A stretch of DNA of 22,261 bases from JAKOUL01 sp035378845 (GCA_035378845.1 DAOSUP010000020.1:1-22261), one strand, 5' to 3'; positions 7,426-15,686 are shown, counted from the first letter of the stretch. Numbers and translations are program-made. Notes: generated by a model from the letters alone, not told the origin.

Positions 7426-8144
7426 TACAAATTAAACCTCTCTCCTAAGAAGATTTTTTTAGCAACTTCATTATTTATGATTTCTTCTGGTGTACCTGAA
7501 ATAAGTACTTCTCCCGAAGAAATAATATACGCATAATCAGTGATTTCTAAAGTGTCTCTTACATTATGATCTGTTACAAGTATACCAAGACCTTTACTAC
7601 TAAGATATGATATAGTTTCCTGCAAATTCTGTACAGTAAGCGGATCCACACCTGCAAAAGGTTCATCAAGGAGTATATACTTAGGAGAAAGAGCCAGAAC
7701 TCTTGCTATTTCTACTCTTCTCCTTTCACCTCCTGAAAGGGTATATCCTAAATTTTTTCTTAATTCTTGTAATTTAAATTCATCTATTAATTCTTCTAAT
7801 CTTCTCTTTTGTTCTAAAGGAGATAAATCAGTCAACTCAAGGACTAACTTGATATTTTCTTCTACTGTCAGTTTACGAAAAATCGTTGGATCTTGAGCAA
7901 GATATCCAATTCCCTTTCTCGCTCTTTTAGGCATTGAAAGGTAAGTTATATCCTCCCCATCAAGAAGGACTTTCCCCTGTTCAGCAAAAACCTCTCCCAT
8001 TATCGTATAAAAAGTAGTAGTTTTTCCTGCTCCATTAGGACCTAATAATCCTATTACTTTACCAGGAGTAACAGTAAGATAGACGTTTTTTACTACGCAT
8101 CTCTTACCATAATATTTATAAATTCCAATAGTCTCTAACGCCAT
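7425..8144 (-). CDS. lptB: LPS export ABC transporter ATP-binding protein
   Basis: The cytoplasmic ATPase that drives lipopolysaccharide extraction by the LptBFG complex. The 239 residues carry Walker A (GPNGAGKTT, 35-43), the Q-loop glutamine (84), the LSGGE signature (136-140), Walker B (YILLDE, 156-161) directly followed by the family-typical PFAGVDPLTV, and the switch histidine (193, TDHN). LptF, LptG, LptC and LptA are not in the window. The ATG at 8142-8144 has no ribosome site, and a promoter is placed so that the message would begin at or next to the A of ATG. The gene ends in a one-base overlap with the DUF3084 gene. Confidence 0.93.
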   Translation of the reverse strand: MALETIGIYKYYGKRCVVKNVYLTVTPGKVIGLLGPNGAGKTTTFYTIMGEVFAEQGKVLLDGEDITYLSMPKRARKGIGYLAQDPTIFRKLTVEENIKLVLELTDLSPLEQKRRLEELIDEFKLQELRKNLGYTLSGGERRRVEIARVLALSPKYILLDEPFAGVDPLTVQNLQETISYLSSKGLGILVTDHNVRDTLEITDYAYIISSGEVLISGTPEEIINNEVAKKIFLGERFNL

Positions 8145-8150
8145 AGCACT

Positions 8151-8179
8151 ATGTTATGGAAAAATTAATTTACTGTCAA
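8151..8179 (-). promoter_or_regulatory. Promoter predicted to give a leaderless lptB transcript
   Basis: On the minus strand TTGACA (8174-8179, perfect) is followed after 17 bases by TAACAT (8151-8156). Only six bases (8145-8150) separate the -10 box from the lptB ATG at 8144-8142, so the usual start distance falls on the A of the start codon. No Shine-Dalgarno sequence precedes lptB, which agrees with a leaderless message. The promoter sits in the 37-base gap after the TPR gene and would serve lptB, the DUF3084 gene, proS and dut. The -10 box has two mismatches. Confidence 0.65.
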
Positions 8180-8181
8180 AT

Positions 8182-8823
8182 TTATTTAATATCATCTTGT
8201 AATCCTCTTAAAATCTTCCAAAGAGTTTTATAATCCTTTTTTTGAAGAATATTCATAGTAATAAAATATTCTTTCAAAGCTGAAAAATACCTCCCCTTTT
8301 TTAGATTTAAAGTACAAAAAAGTGCATGTAAAGCTTCATTATTGTTATTTATCTTTAATCCTTTATTTACTAACTGCTCCACATCTCCCATATTTTCATC
8401 AAGATAATATAAATATGCAAGATAAGCTATGATCCAATCATCATTAGGGTAAAGATCATACAATTTCTCAAAATAGTAAATAGCAAGATTATTTTTCCCT
8501 GTAAAGCAATAAAAAAAAGCAGATTTATACATACTAAAAGGATCATTGAGATTCTCTTCAACTTTTAGATTTTTTATATAATTAGGGTTTTTTTCCTCCA
8601 AACTTTTATAGATCTCAAATGCTTTCTCAAGATTCCCTTCTGCACCATATACCACAAGTAAATTAAAAAGAATTTCAGGATCATTTGGATTTTTCTTAAT
8701 TTCCTTTTCATATTCTTTTTTTAGCGAGGGAAAATTAAGGGCATAAGTCATGGAGAAAGATAAAAAAGAGCACAAAATTAATAAAGATATTATCTTTTTA
8801 AGAGATAGCTTTTTATTTCTCAC
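8182..8823 (-). CDS. Exported or membrane-anchored TPR-repeat protein, function unknown
   Basis: A 213-residue protein starting at GTG (8821-8823) that shares GTGA with the stop of the oxidoreductase gene. No clear ribosome site is visible, so coupling is likely. The N-terminus is basic then hydrophobic (about 8-27) with a possible signal-peptidase site after SMTYA. A cysteine at about 18 lacks a good lipobox. The rest contains tetratricopeptide-like helical repeats, for example NPNDPEILFNLLVVYGAEGNL, PNDDWIIAYLAYLYYLDENM and NNNNEALHALFCTLNLKKGR. Such proteins scaffold other proteins. Its place between lipid A genes and lptB suggests a periplasmic envelope role, but no specific function can be assigned. 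Confidence 0.7.
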   Translation of the reverse strand: MRNKKLSLKKIISLLILCSFLSFSMTYALNFPSLKKEYEKEIKKNPNDPEILFNLLVVYGAEGNLEKAFEIYKSLEEKNPNYIKNLKVEENLNDPFSMYKSAFFYCFTGKNNLAIYYFEKLYDLYPNDDWIIAYLAYLYYLDENMGDVEQLVNKGLKINNNNEALHALFCTLNLKKGRYFSALKEYFITMNILQKKDYKTLWKILRGLQDDIK

Positions 8824-9764
8824 TTTAAATTGACAAATTTCATCTCCTTAAGAATCTCTGTGGCAAGAGCAATGGCTAACTTTCCGTCTTCTAAGGTGAC
8901 TGAAGGATTTGTACCATTAATAATACACTTTATAAAGTGTTCCAATTCAAGTTTTAATGGCTCTTCTTTTTCTAAGACAGGTACCTCTGTTGAAGATTCA
9001 ATAAGCCTACTATTCCTATGAATAATAGCAATGCTCTGATCAATATAATCTACTATTATCCAATCTCCATTTTTTTCATGAACATCTGATCTCCTTAACT
9101 TTTTAGGACTTGCTTTACTCGCTATAAGATTTGCAAGGATTCCTCCCTCAAATATTATCTCCACGTTAGCAAAATCCTCATAAGGAGTATACATAGAGTA
9201 ACCTATTGCTTTTATATCCAATACTTTTTTATCTCTTCCAAGAAGATAAAAAAGTATATCTAAATCATGGATCATAAGATCCATAACTACCCCAACATCT
9301 GTAGATCTACCATCAAAAGGTCCCATTCTACGAGACTCTATATAAAAAGGCTGCTTAATATACCTTTTTAATTCCTGTACAGCAGGATTAAATCTCTCAA
9401 TATGTCCTACCTGAAAAACGAGCTCTTTTCCGCTTGCAATATCAAGTAAGCTTTCAGCTTCTTCTAAAGTCTGGGTTACAGGTTTCTCTAAAAATATATG
9501 AATTCCTCTCTCTAAAAATTCCTTAGAAATAGGAAAATGAACCTTTGTTGGGGTCACAATACTTACTGCTTCAATTTTGTCAAACAAATCCTTATAATCT
9601 TGAGTAACAAAAGGAACATTATATAGAGAAGCTATCTCTTTAGCTCTCTTATAATCTATATCTGCAATTCCTACTAATTCCACTGTAGGAAGCTCACTAA
9701 AAATTCTTACATGATGTTGTCCTAAATAACCTACTCCTACTACACCAACCTTAACTTTTCTCAT
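8820..9764 (-). CDS. Gfo/Idh/MocA-family NAD(P)-dependent oxidoreductase in the lipid A cluster
   Basis: The N-terminus is a Rossmann fold (VGVVGVGYLGQHH, about 6-18), followed by the family EKP motif (FLEKPVTQTLEEAE), GHIERFNPAV and the active-site MIHDLDIL segment. I chose ATG 9762-9764, 5 bases after GGAGG, giving 314 residues. A longer reading from TTG at 9785 lacks comparable support. It overlaps the end of the msbA-like gene by 14 bases. Members of this family are common in lpx clusters; the closest known role is GnnA of Acidithiobacillus and Leptospira, which oxidises UDP-GlcNAc at C3 before transamination by GnnB to make a 3-amino sugar for lipid A. No GnnB aminotransferase is visible here, so the substrate is uncertain. 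Confidence 0.85.
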   Translation of the reverse strand: MRKVKVGVVGVGYLGQHHVRIFSELPTVELVGIADIDYKRAKEIASLYNVPFVTQDYKDLFDKIEAVSIVTPTKVHFPISKEFLERGIHIFLEKPVTQTLEEAESLLDIASGKELVFQVGHIERFNPAVQELKRYIKQPFYIESRRMGPFDGRSTDVGVVMDLMIHDLDILFYLLGRDKKVLDIKAIGYSMYTPYEDFANVEIIFEGGILANLIASKASPKKLRRSDVHEKNGDWIIVDYIDQSIAIIHRNSRLIESSTEVPVLEKEEPLKLELEHFIKCIINGTNPSVTLEDGKLAIALATEILKEMKFVNLK

Positions 9765-11496
9765 ATATACCTCCATCCTCCTCAATCTGCCACTTTATTA
9801 TTCTTGCATACACTCCATCTTTTTTCAAAAGCTCTTCATGGGTACCTTCTTCCGTAATCTCTCCATTCTCTAACACTATTATTCTGTCTGCTCTTCTAAT
9901 AGTTGATAGTCTATGAGCAACAATAAAAGCAGTCTTACCTTTCATAAGTTCCTCTAAAGCTTCCTGAACATAAGCTTCTGATTCAGAATCCAAAGCAGAT
10001 GTGGCTTCATCAAGTATAATCAGTCTGGGTTTCAAAATAAAAGCCCTTGCTATAGCAATCCTTTGAGCCTGTCCTCCAGAAAGTCCAACTCCCCCTTCCC
10101 CAATTACTGTGTCATAACCTTCGGAAAGGCTCATAATAAAATCATGAGCCTTTGCTCCTTGGGCAGCCTCTATAATTTCTTCAAAAGAGGCATCGGGTTT
10201 TCCATAAGCAATATTATCTTTCACGCTTCCATGAAATATTATAGTTTCCTGAGGAACAAAGCCTATCTGGGATCTTAAGGATTTTAAACTTACTTCTTTT
10301 AAATCATACCCATCAATTTTTACTTTCCCTTGGGTAGGATCAATAAAACGAGGTAGGAGATTTACTAAAGAAGTTTTACCAGCCCCGCTACTTCCTACAA
10401 TTGCAATTTTTTCTCCAGGGTTTACTTTTAAATTTATATGCTGTAATACCCACTGAACTCCGTCATACGTAAAATAGACATCTTCAAACTCTACATATCC
10501 TTTTATAGGAGGTAAAGTAATAGGATGTTTAGCTTCAACTACACTTCTTCCTTTTTCCAAGATCTCAAATATCCTCTCAAAAGCTGCATTTGCCTGTCTC
10601 AAACCTGCAAGAACTCTTAGTATTGTCTGAGTAGGATCTATAGACATCCCTACATAAGTAAGAAAAGCTATAAAAGAGCCCAAGGAAAGAGCCCCACTTA
10701 CTATTTTTTTTGTACCTATCCATAGGATAAACACAATAGCTAATGCACTTAAAAAACTTGCAAGGGGAATCTGAATAGCAGTAAGTCTTGCAATCTTAAG
10801 ATTCCTAAGGAAATTTTTCTCATTTTCATCTTTAAACCTTTCTATCTCCTTATCTTCTTGTGAAAAAACTCTTACAACTCTTGCTCCTTTGATACTTTCT
10901 TGTATAAGACTGGTAAGATCTGCAATCTTTCTCTGCACAGCTAAAGACCAATTTTGAATCTCTTTACCAATTCCTGATATGGAGAAGATAAAAAGAGGAA
11001 TGACTACTATGGTAGCTAAAGCCAGTTGCCAATCAGTAATAAAAATAATTGTTAAAATACCTGTAAGGAGAACTATTGCATAAAGAAGATCTGCTATTCC
11101 CGAAAGAAAAGAAGTCTGTATTAGCTGAGTATCCTGAATAGTACGAGTAATAAGATCACCACTACTCCACTTATTGAGAGAATCTAATGAGAGATATTGA
11201 ATTTTTAAAAAGAGTTTTTCTCTAAGATCCGCAACTAATCTATGACCTATAAAGGCGAATACATAAAGTTGTCCATAGAAAAAGAGACTCCTTATAAAAA
11301 GAAGGAAAATTATGATAAAGGAAATCTTATTTAAGGAATTAACATCTTTTAAGTTGGCAAGTTGATCAAGAAGCTCCCCTAAGAATTTAGGAGCATAGAG
11401 TTGAGCTCCATTGCTAACAATTATGCACAAAAAACCTATTACAAAATATATCCAATAAGGTTTTAAAAGCTCAAATAACTTCCTTAAGTATTTCAT
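9751..11496 (-). CDS. msbA: MsbA-type lipid A/lipid ABC exporter (fused membrane and ATPase domains)
   Basis: A 581-residue half-transporter that would dimerise in the inner membrane. Residues about 1-315 are the exporter transmembrane domain with six hydrophobic spans. The ATPase domain has Walker A (GSSGAGKTS, 368-376), the Q-loop (VPQE), the LSGGQ signature (472-476), Walker B (LIILDEATSALD, 492-503) and the switch histidine (528, VAHRLST). Position directly after two LpxB-like genes supports MsbA, the flippase moving core lipid A across the inner membrane. The family also contains multidrug exporters, so sequence alone does not prove the substrate. Its ATG lies 26 bases inside the end of the LpxB-like gene and its own end overlaps the oxidoreductase, so expression is tightly coupled. 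Confidence 0.85.
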   Translation of the reverse strand: MKYLRKLFELLKPYWIYFVIGFLCIIVSNGAQLYAPKFLGELLDQLANLKDVNSLNKISFIIIFLLFIRSLFFYGQLYVFAFIGHRLVADLREKLFLKIQYLSLDSLNKWSSGDLITRTIQDTQLIQTSFLSGIADLLYAIVLLTGILTIIFITDWQLALATIVVIPLFIFSISGIGKEIQNWSLAVQRKIADLTSLIQESIKGARVVRVFSQEDKEIERFKDENEKNFLRNLKIARLTAIQIPLASFLSALAIVFILWIGTKKIVSGALSLGSFIAFLTYVGMSIDPTQTILRVLAGLRQANAAFERIFEILEKGRSVVEAKHPITLPPIKGYVEFEDVYFTYDGVQWVLQHINLKVNPGEKIAIVGSSGAGKTSLVNLLPRFIDPTQGKVKIDGYDLKEVSLKSLRSQIGFVPQETIIFHGSVKDNIAYGKPDASFEEIIEAAQGAKAHDFIMSLSEGYDTVIGEGGVGLSGGQAQRIAIARAFILKPRLIILDEATSALDSESEAYVQEALEELMKGKTAFIVAHRLSTIRRADRIIVLENGEITEEGTHEELLKKDGVYARIIKWQIEEDGGIYEKS

Positions 11497-12568
11497 TAAT
11501 ATCTTCCCATATCAATTGTGATGATAAATAATCCTTATTAAAGGATAACAATAAATTTTTATGAATATTCTCAATCTCATCTCTATTTTCCAAAAGACTC
11601 CTAAAATATTTTAACACATCTTCAAATTTAAATTTTCCAACAATCTCTGGAACTATTCCAGGCTTAATCTTATTAGGCAGAGCCAGATATGGATTTTTTG
11701 CTAAATACAGATTTATAATATAGTCCCTAAACCTGCCTTTAACAAGATTTCCTAAACCTTCTAAAGGAAGGAATTCAGGACGGTGAAGAGGGAGGATTAC
11801 AAGAATAGGGATCTTCATATAAGAAAGTTGAAGGGTATTGGTACCTGGAAGAGTTATAGCAAAAAGGTAATCTTTTATTTCACCCATGTCATTTAATTCT
11901 TTCATTTCTATAGGTAAATTTCTCCATATAGGTTCCAATTTTGAAAGTATATTATTTTTCTCATTAGGGTCTAAAAATGGAGAAAAGAAAACAGTAAATG
12001 AAAGATCGGGAAAGCTCTTTGTTATTTCTCTAACTAAAGCAACATAAAAAGGAAGATAAAATCTAAGCCCATAAGCTCTGCTTCCTGGGAAAAGAGCTAT
12101 CTTTTTACTATCAATAGAAAAAGAATTTTCAGGTAAAAAATCAAACCTTAAATCTCCAACACATAATGAGTTGGAAGGTTTAAGAGGTTTATTAGAATAA
12201 ACCCTCCTATAAAATCTCTCTGCCCAAAATTCTTTCTCCACATAAGCTAAAGATATTCCATTCCACCTTTTTGCCAAAAGAAGATTGAAAAAAAGATCCC
12301 CTCCTATATGAAAAACTATAGTTTCTTCATTAGGTTTGCTCTTAAATTTCTCCCAATAATCATCCGGAGGAACAATTTCTTTGAAAAAATTCCAACTTTT
12401 TACTACTTTTTCTTCTTGTCCAGAAGCAAACTGACATTTGTTCAATATCAAACAAAATTCCATATCCTCTGCCCAGGGAGGATTAAAAATTTTTATCCAT
12501 TGAACTAAAGGATAAAGCCATCCTGAGATCTCTCCTGGACCATTAGCAATAAAATAGAATTTAGTCAT
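11471..12568 (-). CDS. LpxB-like GT-B glycosyltransferase paralogue, substrate unknown
   Basis: A 365-residue protein whose start shares ATGA with the lpxB stop. It retains echoes of the LpxB fold: an N-terminal loop ANGPGEISGWLYPL where LpxB has its GExSGD-type motif, FHIGGDLFFN at the middle of the first domain, IALFPGSR opening the second domain (LpxB has the same PGSR) and LPGTNTLQ where LpxB has ASGTxTLE. The aspartate of the first motif is absent (GEISGW). It resembles the lipid-A-disaccharide-synthase-related proteins of some deep-branching bacteria. It probably transfers a sugar to a lipid A intermediate or binds the same substrate, but activity is inferred from fold-level similarity and location only. 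Confidence 0.65.
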   Translation of the reverse strand: MTKFYFIANGPGEISGWLYPLVQWIKIFNPPWAEDMEFCLILNKCQFASGQEEKVVKSWNFFKEIVPPDDYWEKFKSKPNEETIVFHIGGDLFFNLLLAKRWNGISLAYVEKEFWAERFYRRVYSNKPLKPSNSLCVGDLRFDFLPENSFSIDSKKIALFPGSRAYGLRFYLPFYVALVREITKSFPDLSFTVFFSPFLDPNEKNNILSKLEPIWRNLPIEMKELNDMGEIKDYLFAITLPGTNTLQLSYMKIPILVILPLHRPEFLPLEGLGNLVKGRFRDYIINLYLAKNPYLALPNKIKPGIVPEIVGKFKFEDVLKYFRSLLENRDEIENIHKNLLLSFNKDYLSSQLIWEDINEILKEVI

Positions 12569-13659
12569 AAAATACTTAGAATAAAATTAGATATCCTATC
12601 TAAAACCCCATGATCCCCAAGAGTAGATACTATTTCTTTTAAATCCTTTATCATTTCATCCCTCTTATGGACGTCTGATAAGAAGTTTTTTATATCTTTA
12701 ATTACATTATCCATATCTATGTATTGAACATATTCAGGGAAAATCATTTTACCTCCTAATATATTAGGGATTGCCACATATGGATAATGTACTAACCTCT
12801 TAGCCATAAAAAAACTTAGTGGAGATATTTTATAAAAGACAAAAACTGGAGTCTCAAGAATAGCTGCTTCTAATGTAACAGTACCTGATGCTGCAAGAGC
12901 TAAATTGGACATCTTCAGAACTTTTTGACTTTCTTTTCCAGAAACAACTTCAATTTTATCTCTTTTATCTTTTACCAAATCAAGAAGAATATTTGAGAAC
13001 TTATTACTTGCTAAAGGGAGTGTAAAGTGAAAACCATCAGAGTAAAGCCTATCTACAATCTCCATAAATATAGGTGTAAGATTTTTAATTTCCTGAATTC
13101 TACTCCCGGGGAAAATACCAATTAAATTATCTTCTTTATCAACTTCATCAAGATAAGAAAGATAATCAATAAGTGGATGCCCAAAAAAAACCACATTATC
13201 CGAAAAGTTTTTATAAAACTCATACTCTTGAGGAAATGTTGCTATTATCCAAGTTAGATTTTCTACCATCTCTTTTGCCTTTTCTTTTTTTCCAAAAAGC
13301 CAATATTGTGGACTGAAATAATAGATAGTAGGAATATCTAATTTTTTAACATATTTAGCTAAAGGAATATTAAATCCTTGAGCATCTATAAAAATTATAA
13401 GATCGGGTTTTGTGTCTTTTATAATTCTTCTAACCTTTTTTTGCAAATCCAATAACTTAGGAATATATGGCAAAGGTTCTATATAACCTACAGTACTATA
13501 CTGAGTTACATCAGAAATTAGCTCCATTCCTTCTTCTTCCATTCTCTCTCCACCAATTCCATAGATATATAAATCTTTTCTCTTTTCTTTTAGAGCTTGA
13601 ATTAGTTTTGCACCATGAATATCTGCAGAAACTTCAAGAACTGAGAACATTATTTTCAT
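12565..13659 (-). CDS. lpxB: Lipid-A-disaccharide synthase
   Basis: Joins UDP-2,3-diacylglucosamine and lipid X to form the lipid A disaccharide at the inner face of the inner membrane. I chose ATG 13657-13659 (364 residues): it has GGAGG eight bases upstream and shares ATGA with the lpxA stop. A TTG at 13674 would add five residues. Family landmarks are IDAQGFNIPLAKY (E. coli IDAPDFN), YYFSPQYWLFG, GIFPGSRIQEI, AASGTVTLEAAI, MAKRLVHYPYVAIPNILGG. The N-terminal motif is unusual: LEVSADIHG instead of GExSGDxxG, keeping Glu, Ser and Asp but losing both glycines. The IDAPDFN aspartate is also replaced by glycine. The overall match is still clear. Confidence 0.88.
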   Translation of the reverse strand: MKIMFSVLEVSADIHGAKLIQALKEKRKDLYIYGIGGERMEEEGMELISDVTQYSTVGYIEPLPYIPKLLDLQKKVRRIIKDTKPDLIIFIDAQGFNIPLAKYVKKLDIPTIYYFSPQYWLFGKKEKAKEMVENLTWIIATFPQEYEFYKNFSDNVVFFGHPLIDYLSYLDEVDKEDNLIGIFPGSRIQEIKNLTPIFMEIVDRLYSDGFHFTLPLASNKFSNILLDLVKDKRDKIEVVSGKESQKVLKMSNLALAASGTVTLEAAILETPVFVFYKISPLSFFMAKRLVHYPYVAIPNILGGKMIFPEYVQYIDMDNVIKDIKNFLSDVHKRDEMIKDLKEIVSTLGDHGVLDRISNFILSIL

Positions 13660-14450
13660 TTTGTTCTCCTCCAAGATGCTTCTGTAATACCTCTATTAGA
13701 ATTTCTTAAAAACTCTAATAGAATTTTTGCTTCATCTTCATCATATTTTTCAATCTCTTTCAGCCTATACTCCCAAGAAGCATCCTTGTAAAGGATATGA
13801 ATAAGGTCTTTAAGCATCTTTATCTTTTCAAAAGAAAACTCTGCTCTCTTAAGACCTATCAGATTTAATCCATAAACTCTTGCGGGATTCCCATCACATA
13901 ATGTGTAAGGTGGTACATCTTTTATAAGCTTCGTACATCCACCTATCATAGCATATCTACCTATTCTTACAAATTGGTGCACCGCTACAAGACCACTTAA
14001 AAATGCTTTTTCTTCTACCTCCACATATCCTGCTAATTGGGCTCCATTAGCAATAATCACATTCTTTCCAACTCTTACATTATGAGCTATATGCGTATAT
14101 GTCATAAGATAAGCCCCATCTTCAACAATTGTGGCTTTATCTTCCCCAGAAGCACGGTGAAATACGCAGTTTTCCCTGATTACTACATTATCTCCTATTA
14201 TTAAAAAACTCTCTCCTCCTTTAAAATTCAAATCTTGTGGAATATCTCCTAATACACAACCTGAATGAATATGACAGTTCTTACCAATAATAGTCCCTTT
14301 CTTTATATGTACATTATTCTCAATTTTTGTAAAATCTCCTATCTTTACACCTTCCTCAATAACAGTAAACGCGCCAATCTCAACATTTTCTCCTATTTCA
14401 GCTTTTTCGTCTACCTCAGCAAATTTATGAATTTTGTTGTCCCAAGGCAA
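13656..14450 (-). CDS. lpxA: UDP-N-acetylglucosamine acyltransferase
   Basis: Transfers a hydroxyacyl chain from acyl carrier protein to the 3-position of UDP-GlcNAc, or to the 3-amino analogue if one is made: the first step of lipid A synthesis. The 264 residues fit the family. Hexapeptide repeats form the left-handed beta-helix (about 12-190), with the catalytic pair in HIAHN (His120 and His123, matching E. coli His122/125), AGYVEVEEKAFLSGLVAVHQF and GNPARVYGLNLIGLKR before the helical C-terminal domain. The start is TTG 14448-14450, 8 bases after AAGGAGA; no in-frame ATG exists near the N-terminus. It overlaps fabZ by 26 bases and shares ATGA with lpxB. Confidence 0.93.
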   Translation of the reverse strand: MPWDNKIHKFAEVDEKAEIGENVEIGAFTVIEEGVKIGDFTKIENNVHIKKGTIIGKNCHIHSGCVLGDIPQDLNFKGGESFLIIGDNVVIRENCVFHRASGEDKATIVEDGAYLMTYTHIAHNVRVGKNVIIANGAQLAGYVEVEEKAFLSGLVAVHQFVRIGRYAMIGGCTKLIKDVPPYTLCDGNPARVYGLNLIGLKRAEFSFEKIKMLKDLIHILYKDASWEYRLKEIEKYDEDEAKILLEFLRNSNRGITEASWRRTK

Positions 14451-14859
14451 TTGTTATCTCTCCTTCCGCTACAAGATTTTCTTCTACCTTTCCTAACCCA
14501 TGAAATTTAAAAATATTTTGTAATGATTTCTCAAGTTTCACCTCAAGAATTAACTGATCTCCAGGAAATACGGGTTTTCTAAACTTCATATTATCAACTC
14601 CTGTAAGATAGGCTGCATAATTTTCTTTTTTTTCTGCATAGGAGAGATAAAGAAAAAGTCCTGCAGTCTGTGCCATAGCTTCTATGATAAGAACACCCGG
14701 CATTATAGGTTTCTCTGGAAAATGTCCCATAAAGAAATAATCGTTGTAAGAGACATTTTTAACTGCTCTTATCATTTCACCTTCTTTAAAATCTAAAACC
14801 TTATCCACTAATAAAAAAGGAAACCTATGAGGAAGCACTTTAAGAATATCAACATCCAC
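14425..14859 (-). CDS. fabZ: 3-hydroxyacyl-ACP dehydratase
   Basis: Dehydrates 3-hydroxyacyl-ACP to trans-2-enoyl-ACP in fatty acid elongation. It draws on the same hydroxyacyl-ACP pool that LpxA and LpxD use, which explains its place between lpxC and lpxA. The 144-residue hot-dog protein shows LPHRFPFLLVDKV (9-21) and the catalytic GHFPEKPIMPGVLIIEAMAQ (45-64), with His46 and Glu60 as the active pair. The start is GTG 14857-14859, overlapping the lpxC TAG by one base and preceded by GGGGGGTG. Some lineages have LpxC-FabZ fusions; here they are separate. Confidence 0.95.
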   Translation of the reverse strand: MDVDILKVLPHRFPFLLVDKVLDFKEGEMIRAVKNVSYNDYFFMGHFPEKPIMPGVLIIEAMAQTAGLFLYLSYAEKKENYAAYLTGVDNMKFRKPVFPGDQLILEVKLEKSLQNIFKFHGLGKVEENLVAEGEITIALGQQNS

Positions 14860-15686
14860 TATTCTACACCCCCCTTATAGTAATACTCCATAAGAAATTC
14901 CAATGCTTTTAAATGTAAAGTATGTCCTGAACTTAGAGAGATGATTTCCATTTTTAGCTCCTTTCCAAGAAGGGAAAAATCTCCAATTATATCAAGAATT
15001 TTATGTCTCACAGGCTCATCATTGAATCTTGGGGGGTTTACAAATCCATCTTCGTTTATAAGAAGTGCATTATCAAGATCTCCCCCTTTAATAAGCCCTT
15101 TTCTCATCAAATCTTCCACTTCAGAGTAGAAACCAAAGGTTCTTGCAGGAGCAATCTCCCTTTCATAGTCTTGAAGATTTTGGAAGTCAAATTTCTGCCA
15201 TTTAATAATAGTATTAGGAAATGATATTAAACTTATTATCCGAAATACTTCATACGGAAATATTAATATTTCTCCTTTCCCTTCTCTAAAAGAGAAAACC
15301 TTATCAATCTCTAACACATCTTTTGGAACTTCCTGTTCTTTTATTCCTGCCTGTTTTAACAAATTCACCCAAGGGAGAGAACTTCCATCAAGTATAGGAA
15401 TCTCTTCTCCTTCTACTTCTATAAGAAGATTAGAGATGCTTACAGCATAAATAGCCGAAAGCAAATGTTCAACAGTGGCAATGTTCTTCCCATCTCTACC
15501 CAAAACTACTCTTCTATTAGTTTCAACTACAAAGTCAACTTTTGCAGGAATTTCCAAACCATCTTTTATAAGTTTAATACCTGTATTAACTGGAGCAGGA
15601 AGGAGATTAATTTTTGCATATTCTCCAGTATGAAGTCCTCTTCCCTCTAAACTTACCAACTTTTTTATTGTTTTTTGCTTACTCAA
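14859..15686 (-). CDS. lpxC: UDP-3-O-acyl-N-acetylglucosamine deacetylase
   Basis: A zinc-dependent deacetylase that removes the N-acetyl group from the LpxA product, the committed step of lipid A synthesis. The 275 residues include SLEGRGLHTG (12-21), EH at 73-74 (first zinc ligand His74), RHKILDIIGD (227-236, ligands His228 and Asp232) and SGHTLHLK (253-260) with the catalytic histidine at 255. The start is TTG 15684-15686, overlapping the end of lpxD by 8 bases. It has no strong ribosome site, so translation is probably coupled to lpxD. Confidence 0.95.
   Translation of the reverse strand: MSKQKTIKKLVSLEGRGLHTGEYAKINLLPAPVNTGIKLIKDGLEIPAKVDFVVETNRRVVLGRDGKNIATVEHLLSAIYAVSISNLLIEVEGEEIPILDGSSLPWVNLLKQAGIKEQEVPKDVLEIDKVFSFREGKGEILIFPYEVFRIISLISFPNTIIKWQKFDFQNLQDYEREIAPARTFGFYSEVEDLMRKGLIKGGDLDNALLINEDGFVNPPRFNDEPVRHKILDIIGDFSLLGKELKMEIISLSSGHTLHLKALEFLMEYYYKGGVE

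Noticed and set aside
9765..9785. Longer oxidoreductase start at TTG 9785
   Set aside because: The ATG at 9764 has GGAGG at ideal spacing and places the Rossmann GxGxxG motif at the normal distance from the N-terminus.
13660..13674. Longer lpxB start at TTG 13674
   Set aside because: That TTG lies just before and overlaps the ribosome site of the ATG at 13659, and ATGA coupling with lpxA fits the other junctions in the operon.
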